Shown: piece by piece, positions 8,384 to 14,809 of the stretch
Position numbering within the stretch: the first letter of the stretch is position 1
Layout: the number at the start of each line of letters is the position of its first letter
Assembly (NCBI GenBank): GCA_028288165.1
Contig: JAQBOG010000031.1
Coordinates: 1-64,000 of the forward strand
Reading direction: 5' to 3'
Origin: Sphingobacteriales bacterium
GTDB lineage: Bacteria; Bacteroidota; Bacteroidia; Sphingobacteriales; Sphingobacteriaceae
DNA: 64,000 nt
The notes under the pieces: generated by a model
Database searches by the model: none
What the model saw: only the letters and a program-made list of their open reading frames with translations
What the model was told of the DNA's origin: nothing
Program-made: the position numbers and the translations under genes

Positions 8384-9532
8384 ATGAATAAAAAGATATG
8401 GTTATCATCCCCGCACATGGGAGGAAGCGAATTTCTATACGTTAAGAATACTTTTGATACTAATTGGATTGCTCCATTAGGACCGCATGTTGACGGTTTT
8501 GAGCAAGATTTAGCAAATTATATGGGTGAGAAAACCCACGTAGCTGCTTTAAGTTCTGGAACCGCTTCATTACATTTAGCTCTTATAATATTAGGTGTAC
8601 AAGCTGGAGATGAGGTCATCTGTCAATCATTCACTTTTGCTGCTTCTGCAAATCCGATCATGTACTTGGGTGCAACACCCGTATTTGTTGATAGCGAAGA
8701 ACTAACCTGGAACATGTCACCAGAGTTTTTAGAATTGGCAATTCAAGACCGGATTGCAAAAGGAAAGCTGCCAAAGGCGATCATTGTTGTTCATTTATAT
8801 GGAATGCCGGCGCAAATGGATTGTATTATGGAAATTTCCAAAAAGTACAACGTTCCGGTAATCGAAGATGCTGCAGAAGCGTTAGGCTCCACATATAAGG
8901 GTAAAAAAGCGGGAACCTTCGGTGATATAAGCATCCTTTCATTCAATGGGAATAAAATCATTACTACTTCGGGGGGTGGAGCCATGATTTCAAACAATGA
9001 GAAATGGACTACTAAGGCAAAATTTTTAGCAACTCAGGCACGGGATACGGCACCACATTATCAGCATTCGCATGTTGGATATAATTACAGAATGAGTAAT
9101 GTATGTGCAAGTATTGGTAGAGGGCAAATGGAAGTCCTTCCACTAAGGGTATATCAACGACGCAAAAACTTTACTTATTATAAGAGGATGCTTACTGGAA
9201 TTTCTGAAATAGAGTTTCAAAAGGAGCCTAATGAAGATTACTTCTCAAACAGATGGTTAACCGCTATTCTTTTACCTGAGGATGAAAATAAAATTACAAG
9301 TGAACAAATTCGTTTGGCGCTTGAAAAAGAAAATATTGAATCAAGACCGCTTTGGAAACCAATGCACATGCAGCCAATTTTTGCAAGTTTTGATTTTTAT
9401 GGTGATGGTACTAGTGAAAACTTATTTAAACGAGGCTTGTGTTTACCTTCCGGTTCTAACTTGTCTGAATATGAAATACGATCTGTAATTAAAAAGATAA
9501 AGAGCTGTTTTACATTGTCTTTGGTTGAATAA
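8384..9532 (+). CDS. pglE: DegT/DnrJ/EryC1 aminotransferase (PglE-like)
   Basis: A 382-residue PLP-dependent sugar aminotransferase. The internal aldimine lysine is Lys191 in SFNGNKIITTSGGG; other family marks are SSGTASLHLAL (phosphate binding) and VIEDAAEALGSTYKGKKAG. PglE transfers an amino group from glutamate to UDP-4-keto-6-deoxy-GlcNAc. The dehydratase that would make this substrate is encoded 34 bases downstream and the acetyltransferase that would use the product is upstream. An aminotransferase for a different keto sugar cannot be excluded from sequence alone. Confidence 0.87.
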   Translation: MNKKIWLSSPHMGGSEFLYVKNTFDTNWIAPLGPHVDGFEQDLANYMGEKTHVAALSSGTASLHLALIILGVQAGDEVICQSFTFAASANPIMYLGATPVFVDSEELTWNMSPEFLELAIQDRIAKGKLPKAIIVVHLYGMPAQMDCIMEISKKYNVPVIEDAAEALGSTYKGKKAGTFGDISILSFNGNKIITTSGGGAMISNNEKWTTKAKFLATQARDTAPHYQHSHVGYNYRMSNVCASIGRGQMEVLPLRVYQRRKNFTYYKRMLTGISEIEFQKEPNEDYFSNRWLTAILLPEDENKITSEQIRLALEKENIESRPLWKPMHMQPIFASFDFYGDGTSENLFKRGLCLPSGSNLSEYEIRSVIKKIKSCFTLSLVE

Positions 9533-9565
9533 AATAGATCTACCTCTGCTTATAAATCTACTACA

Positions 9566-11518
9566 ATGAAAAATCTAATTTTTGGGGACAAGGCCTTATC
9601 TAAGTGGCTAATTTTTTTAATTGATCAAGTGATTGTTAGTTGGTCTGTTGCCGTTTCTTTTTTTATAGTTATTCAATTTGAATTCCAAGAATTATTAAGA
9701 GGTAACTTTTTTATTTACGCCGGCGCTTATACCATTATATCGATAGCTGTATTTCTTAAAATGCGAATTCATACGGGTATTATCCGGTATTCAAATACAC
9801 ACGATATATTAAGAATATTCTCAGCCGTTTCATTAAGTACAGTTTTATATATACTGTTCATAAACTTTGTGATTATTCCATATTTCAAATTAACCTGGGA
9901 TAAGTTATATCTAGCCATATTATTAAACTTTTTTACCTCTACTTCTTTACTTATCATGTTGAGAATAAGCGTTAAAAGCTTTTTCAATTTTATAAATAAC
10001 AAGCATACGGGTGATAAAAAAGTCACATTGATTTATGGTTCAAGCAGTTCAGCTTTATTGGTAAAACAAGCTCTTGAAATTCATAGAGATGTTATGTTCG
10101 ATGTAATTGGCTTTATTGATGACAATCCTGATAAGGTAAATATGCACATTGAGCAGAAGAAGGTATTTTCTTCGTCGGAGTTGACAGAACTAAGAAATAA
10201 ATGTGGGGTTGAAAAGATGGTAGTTTTAAGTGATACGCTTAATACCGATCATCAACGTTATACTATTGATAAATGCATTGAATTGGGAATAAAAATCCTG
10301 ACAGTACCGCCAACAGATCAATGGTTATATGGGAAACTTCAATTAAACCAATTGCAAGATTTGAAAATTGAAGATCTGCTGCAACGTGAACCTATTATCT
10401 TAAAGAAGAACAACATCCTCAATGAAATAAAGGGAAAACGGGTGTTGGTAACTGGTGCAGCCGGATCTATAGGTTCTGAAATTGTACGTCAGGTACTGAG
10501 TTACAATCCCGAGCAGATCATATTGTGTGATCAAGCTGAATCTCCGTTGCACGAATTGCAATTGGAAATGGATGATAATAATGGGGAAGCCAAGTATAAG
10601 GTGGTAATGGCTAACATTCAAAATAGGGCAAGAATGTGGTCGCTCTTTGATCAATTTAAGCCACAAATTGTTTTTCATGCAGCTGCATACAAACACGTTC
10701 CATTAATGGAAAACAATCCGGGAGAGGCGATATTGACCAATGTATTAGGTACAAAAAATTTAGCTGATTTATCCATTGAGTTTAAGGTTGAGAAATTTAT
10801 CATGATTTCAACCGATAAAGCAGTTAATCCAACCAATGTAATGGGTGCATCGAAGCGGATTGCCGAGATTTATATACAAGCGCTCAATCGAAAATTTAGC
10901 CCTAACTTGAAAACGTCCTCTGGTGTACTATCTGGCCGAGATAATCAAACAAAATTCATCACTACCCGATTTGGAAATGTATTAGGTTCCAATGGCTCTG
11001 TACTTCCTCGATTTAAGGCACAAATAGCCAAAGGCGGCCCAATTACTGTTACAGATCCTGAAATAACCCGCTACTTTATGACTATACCAGAAGCCGTTCA
11101 ATTAGTAATGGAGGCGGCAGCGATGGGTAAGGGTGGAGAAATTTACATATTTGATATGGGTAAACCAGTCAAAATTGTAGAATTGGCAAGGAATATGATC
11201 AAGCTTTCTGGGTTGGTTCCTGAAAAAGATATAAAAATCGTATTTACAGGATTAAGACCTGGTGAAAAGTTATACGAAGAATTATTGAATGCTGAGGAAC
11301 ACAATATACCTACGCACCATCAGAAAATTAAAATTTCTGAGGTAATTACCTACCCATATGATTATGTGATGCAGGTAATTAGCGAATTAATTGAGCTTAA
11401 CAAAGCAAACAACGATTATGAAGTTGTGAGGAAAATGAAGGAAATAGTACCTGAATACAAAAGTAATAACTCAGTATATGAAGAATTGGATACTTTAACA
11501 GTTTTTGCCGAAGTATAA
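9566..11518 (+). CDS. pglF: Membrane-bound NDP-sugar 4,6-dehydratase (PglF/CapD-like)
   Basis: A 650-residue enzyme with four hydrophobic segments in the first ~140 residues, then a degenerate Rossmann fold (YGSSSSALLVKQALEI) and a complete SDR domain beginning VTGAAGSIGSEIVRQ. The active-site segment STDKAVNPTNVMGASKR has the Thr-Asp-Lys and Met-x3-Lys pattern of inverting/retaining 4,6-dehydratases of the CapD/PglF group, which lack the usual Tyr of SDR enzymes. It should convert UDP-GlcNAc to the 4-keto-6-deoxy sugar at the inner membrane. It completes the PglF-PglE-PglD-PglC set within 6 kb. The 3' end is followed by a separate HTH gene. Confidence 0.9.
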   Translation: MKNLIFGDKALSKWLIFLIDQVIVSWSVAVSFFIVIQFEFQELLRGNFFIYAGAYTIISIAVFLKMRIHTGIIRYSNTHDILRIFSAVSLSTVLYILFINFVIIPYFKLTWDKLYLAILLNFFTSTSLLIMLRISVKSFFNFINNKHTGDKKVTLIYGSSSSALLVKQALEIHRDVMFDVIGFIDDNPDKVNMHIEQKKVFSSSELTELRNKCGVEKMVVLSDTLNTDHQRYTIDKCIELGIKILTVPPTDQWLYGKLQLNQLQDLKIEDLLQREPIILKKNNILNEIKGKRVLVTGAAGSIGSEIVRQVLSYNPEQIILCDQAESPLHELQLEMDDNNGEAKYKVVMANIQNRARMWSLFDQFKPQIVFHAAAYKHVPLMENNPGEAILTNVLGTKNLADLSIEFKVEKFIMISTDKAVNPTNVMGASKRIAEIYIQALNRKFSPNLKTSSGVLSGRDNQTKFITTRFGNVLGSNGSVLPRFKAQIAKGGPITVTDPEITRYFMTIPEAVQLVMEAAAMGKGGEIYIFDMGKPVKIVELARNMIKLSGLVPEKDIKIVFTGLRPGEKLYEELLNAEEHNIPTHHQKIKISEVITYPYDYVMQVISELIELNKANNDYEVVRKMKEIVPEYKSNNSVYEELDTLTVFAEV

Positions 11519-11690
11519 TATTTTATTAAGTCATAATACAAGCTTCTATTAAGAAACATCTAAAAATTTAGTAATAAATACTCTTTCAACAAACAAAAAT
11601 CACTTTTTTGACTTTTACTATATATGTTGAGACTACTTTGTTATTTAAGCCGTTGCAGTAACTCGAAGCTTCTCAAATAATAGTTTACTT

Positions 11691-12125
11691 ATGGAACAAC
11701 ACACAGGAAAAATAGTAGAACGGGCTGTTCGTCGCAATAAGGTTAGCATTAGTGAGCTTGCCAGGCGCATGCGTGTAAACAGAAGATCAGTTTATAACTG
11801 GTTTAATCAAAAATCTTTACGCTTAGAAATTATATGTAAGATCGGTTATGTACTGGGGCATGATTTCTCTGTAGATTTACCTGAAGCATTTGGTGATAGA
11901 GGATTTGAGATAATGGAACGGCTTGTTGATACCGTTGATGAAGAAGAATCAACGTATCCAAATTCAGTTCATTTTTGGATGACAAAATATATTTCGCTGT
12001 TAGAAAAGTATAATGAATTACTTGCCCAGGAAACGCAAAAAAGCGTCCCCGATCTAAACAATACTAGGAATGACAGGTTGCATTCTGATTCGTATTCAGA
12101 AAATGTATTTGAATCTTTGAACTGA
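11691..12125 (+). CDS. Small helix-turn-helix DNA-binding protein
   Basis: A 144-residue protein with an N-terminal HTH of XRE/transposase-like type (residues ~8-45: NKVSISELARRMRVNRRSVY then NWFNQKSLRLEIICKIGYVL) and a polar C-terminal tail that may form a coiled coil (SLLEKYNELLAQETQ). It may regulate the polysaccharide cluster that ends 172 bases upstream, though its own target cannot be read from the sequence. It is on the plus strand and ends convergently with clpS, with 39 bases between them. Confidence 0.7.
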   Translation: MEQHTGKIVERAVRRNKVSISELARRMRVNRRSVYNWFNQKSLRLEIICKIGYVLGHDFSVDLPEAFGDRGFEIMERLVDTVDEEESTYPNSVHFWMTKYISLLEKYNELLAQETQKSVPDLNNTRNDRLHSDSYSENVFESLN

Positions 12126-12164
12126 ATTTTATATAAAGTTCTGAAGTCTGGTTAATTGTTCAGG

Positions 12165-12446
12165 TTACTCAACCGTGACAGTTAACCCTTCTTGTTTTAA
12201 AATTTTACGGTATACTTCTACTTCCGTTAGTGAGCCTTCCAAAATAATACACTTGCCATCATTATGCACTGTCCAAGCAATTCTTTCGGCTTGCGCATTT
12301 GTGTAATCAAGATATTTTATCAGGCAATTTATAACATGTTCAAACGTATTGGTATCATCATTCCAAAGAATTAATTGATGATTCAGCTTTATACCAGCTA
12401 AAATCTCTTCTAACGTGAATGTTTCTTCCTGTACTTCTGTTGACAT
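12165..12446 (-). CDS. clpS: ATP-dependent Clp protease adaptor ClpS
   Basis: ClpS delivers N-degron substrates to ClpA/ClpC-type AAA+ unfoldases. The conserved core is present: HQLILWNDDTNTFEHVINCL near the N-terminus (the ND-D element that binds the N-terminal residue), AERIAWTVHNDGKCIILEG, and a C-terminal EVYRKILKQEGLTVTVE. The frame could start at 12470 (adding MNVSYFCK), but ATG 12446 (MSTEVQEETFTLEEIL) gives a product of about 93 residues, the usual length, so I prefer it. It stands alone between the convergent HTH gene and ridA. Confidence 0.9.
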   Translation of the reverse strand: MSTEVQEETFTLEEILAGIKLNHQLILWNDDTNTFEHVINCLIKYLDYTNAQAERIAWTVHNDGKCIILEGSLTEVEVYRKILKQEGLTVTVE

Positions 12447-12496
12447 TTTACAAAAATAACTAACATTCATAAACTTTAATCCAAAATTTTATTTTT

Positions 12497-12886
12497 TTAG
12501 TCTTGTACCACGGCAGTTACCTCAATTTCGATTAACAAGCCAGGTGAAATGAGTTTACTTACTTCCACCATAGTAGCAGCTGGTTTAATTTTTTTAAAAA
12601 ATTCTCCGTGCGCTCGTCCAGCTTCTTGCCATAAGTCGATATTAGTAACATACATCCGGGTACGAATCACATCTTTTAATGAGCTGCTAACGTCTAACAG
12701 TGCTTTTTCAATTTTTTGGATGATAAACTTTGTTTGCTCATACATATTATCCATTCCAATCAAATTGTCCCCATCCATGGCCGTGGTGCCCGATACCTCT
12801 ATTAAGTTGCCTATTCTTACCGCCCTGCAATAACCTATTTCGTCTTCCCATGGGCTTTTTGAAGATATATTTATTCGATCAGTCAT
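12497..12886 (-). CDS. ridA: RidA family (YjgF/YER057c/UK114) protein
   Basis: A 129-residue RidA-fold protein with EIGYCRAVRIGNLIEVSG, VIRTRMYVTNI and a C-terminal SPGLLIEIEVTAVV. The Arg in RTRMYV corresponds to the residue that binds the carboxylate of enamine/imine substrates in active RidA proteins. Some family members deaminate reactive imines and others have unknown roles. The ATG overlaps the stop codon of the upstream dienoyl-CoA reductase gene (TAATG), so the two are probably translationally coupled; a role linked to fatty-acid breakdown is possible but not shown. Confidence 0.85.
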   Translation of the reverse strand: MTDRINISSKSPWEDEIGYCRAVRIGNLIEVSGTTAMDGDNLIGMDNMYEQTKFIIQKIEKALLDVSSSLKDVIRTRMYVTNIDLWQEAGRAHGEFFKKIKPAATMVEVSKLISPGLLIEIEVTAVVQD

Positions 12887-13779
12887 TATTCGCTTCCTTT
12901 TTTCATTCGTATTAATTTCTCTAAATTATCCCACATGTGTGGAGTTATTGATTCTAAACCGTTAAATTGACCTGCACCTTGAAGCCATTCGCCTCCATCA
13001 ATGGTGATAACTTCGCCGTTGATATAACCCGAAAAATCGGACATTAGGAAAGCAGAAAGGTTTGCAAGTTCTTGATGTTCACCTGTTCTTTTCAGTGGAA
13101 CACGGTTTTTAAAATCAAACTTTTCGGCCATCTCGCCAGGTAACAATCTATCCCATGCTCCTTTAGTTGGAAAAGGCCCAGGAGCAATGGCGTTGGTTCG
13201 GATACCATATTTCCCCCATTCCACAGCAAGAGATCTGGTTAAAGCTAGCACCCCACCTTTAGCGCAAGCAGAAGGCACCACATAAGCAGAACCCGTATAA
13301 GCATAAGTAGTAATGATATTTAAAACGGTTCCCGGTTGCTTTTCATTTATCCAGTGTTTGCCTAAAGCCAAGGTACAATTTACTGTTCCTTTTAATACGA
13401 TATCAATGATCGTCGAAAATGCGTTTGGTGATAATCGTTCGGTGGGAGATATAAAATTTCCAGCAGCGTTATTCACCAAGCCATGAATGGTACCATAATG
13501 TTCGATCGACTGCTTAAGTACCTCATCAATTTCTTCCGGATTCCGAACATCACAAGAGAGTGGTAAAACGCTTCCACCTGTAAGGCTTTCTAGTTCTAAA
13601 GCGGTATTTTTTAAGACATCAAAATTTCTACTGGTGATAACCACATTGGCGCCCAATTGTAAAAAATAAGTGCTCATGGCCTTGCCCAGCCCTGTTCCGC
13701 CGCCTGTTATAATGATTGTTCGACCTTTAAGAGCGTCATCCCTCAATGCTCCATTTTTTACATACTCTGTATTAGCCAT
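12886..13779 (-). CDS. 2,4-dienoyl-CoA reductase, DECR1-type SDR
   Basis: A 297-residue short-chain dehydrogenase with TIIITGGGTGLGKAMSTYF and NVVITSRN, as in NADPH-binding members, and the stretch NNAAGNFISPTERLSPNAF, which is nearly the same as in animal mitochondrial 2,4-dienoyl-CoA reductase (DECR1). The active-site region TTYAYTGSAYVVPSACAKGG also follows DECR1 (Tyr, Ser and Lys in the same spacing) rather than the usual YxxxK. Even the C-terminal tail (MWDNLEKLIRMKKG) matches that enzyme's style. It should reduce 2,4-dienoyl-CoA formed when unsaturated fatty acids enter beta-oxidation. The neighbouring enoyl-CoA isomerase upstream fits that pathway. Comparison is from memory. Confidence 0.82.
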   Translation of the reverse strand: MANTEYVKNGALRDDALKGRTIIITGGGTGLGKAMSTYFLQLGANVVITSRNFDVLKNTALELESLTGGSVLPLSCDVRNPEEIDEVLKQSIEHYGTIHGLVNNAAGNFISPTERLSPNAFSTIIDIVLKGTVNCTLALGKHWINEKQPGTVLNIITTYAYTGSAYVVPSACAKGGVLALTRSLAVEWGKYGIRTNAIAPGPFPTKGAWDRLLPGEMAEKFDFKNRVPLKRTGEHQELANLSAFLMSDFSGYINGEVITIDGGEWLQGAGQFNGLESITPHMWDNLEKLIRMKKGSE

Positions 13780-13880
13780 ATGAAAGGTTGTTTGATAGGC
13801 AAGTGGATTATAAAAATGAGTTCAATATTCAAATGATTATCAGATTAGAATGACGTTTTATAAAAAGTTATTTATTTAGC

Positions 13881-13989
13881 ATGCTAGGTTTTGCGTTAGG
13901 GATTGAAGTGAAAATCCTTTTTTGTCATCTTGAAGCGCAGCGGAAAGAATGACAAAAAAGATTGTAACGGAAAGCCCGCCCGAACGCCC
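13881..13989 (+). repeat. Dispersed palindromic intergenic repeat, copy B
   Basis: Same flanks as the copy at 4319 (TTTTGCGTTAGGGATTGAAG on the left and AACGGAAAGCCCGCCCGAAC on the right). The arms are different but still complementary: TTTTTTGTCAT pairs with ATGACAAAAAA, around the loop CTTGAAGCGCAGCGGAAAGA. It lies about 33 bases downstream of the enoyl-CoA isomerase gene (minus strand). Confidence 0.88.
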
Positions 13990-14021
13990 AAAGCCCAATT
14001 TTAATATAACTCAGATTACGT

Positions 14022-14789
14022 TTAAGATTTTGATGCACTTAGGTTCTTAATAATGGTGCTTATAATGGCTCTGGATTGTGGAGACCACCATTGCTTTAAT
14101 AGTTTTTCGATAGTTTCTGTTTGGTCTTGGCTAATCTGCTTAATTAGTTCAGTACGCATGTTTAATTTACTGTGTCTCCAGGTATTTGCGTCTAGCATGA
14201 TATATTTTTGCATTTGCCGTTCGGCTGCGGTAAGTATGCTCCCTATGTTTACAACTTCATCCACTAAGCCCACCTCCAATGCCGTTGCAGGCCCCAACAA
14301 TTTCCCTTCTAATAAATAACGGTATGCTTTAGCTTTTCCTAGCCAAAATGAATAGATCGCAAAAATACTTTCCGGAATAATCAAGCCAACAGGAACCTCA
14401 TTCAGCCCAATAATGTATTTGCCTTCCGCCATAATTCTGTAATCACAGCACAATGATAATAGGCATCCTCCGGCAGGAGCATGACCTGAAATGGCAGCTA
14501 TAAGCGGTTTTTTGAAAGTAGTTAGCGAGGAAACAAGATTTAGAAAATCTTCCCAAAATGTTTTAATCTCTACTTCATTGTAATTGTAAAGCTCAATAAG
14601 ATCTAAGCCTGCAGAAAAGTAACCTTCTTTCCCACCAATAATAACACCTAAAATGGAATCATCGCGTTCTATGTTTTCAATCATTTGAGAAAGCTCTGCC
14701 ACCATTTCGGTATTAATTGCATTTGATCTTCCTCTGTCTAGCGTAATAATGGCGGTTTTTTCTCGTATAGTAACTTTAATTGTATTCAT
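14022..14789 (-). CDS. Enoyl-CoA isomerase of crotonase family (ECI1-like)
   Basis: A 255-residue crotonase-fold protein. In the oxyanion-hole region it reads SGHAPAGGCLLSLCCDYRIM and then EGKYIIGLNEVPVGLIIPES. The first catalytic Glu of enoyl-CoA hydratases (in GGGCEL) is replaced by Leu, while the second (GLNEV) is kept. This one-Glu pattern and the PAGGC/CDYRIMA wording match mitochondrial 3,2-trans-enoyl-CoA isomerase rather than a hydratase. It should move the double bond of 3-enoyl-CoA to the 2-position. The DECR-type reductase is the next gene downstream, separated by a repeat element, which makes an auxiliary route for unsaturated fatty acids likely. Confidence 0.78.
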   Translation of the reverse strand: MNTIKVTIREKTAIITLDRGRSNAINTEMVAELSQMIENIERDDSILGVIIGGKEGYFSAGLDLIELYNYNEVEIKTFWEDFLNLVSSLTTFKKPLIAAISGHAPAGGCLLSLCCDYRIMAEGKYIIGLNEVPVGLIIPESIFAIYSFWLGKAKAYRYLLEGKLLGPATALEVGLVDEVVNIGSILTAAERQMQKYIMLDANTWRHSKLNMRTELIKQISQDQTETIEKLLKQWWSPQSRAIISTIIKNLSASKS

Positions 14790-14809
14790 ATGTATGGATC
14801 TCCAGGATC

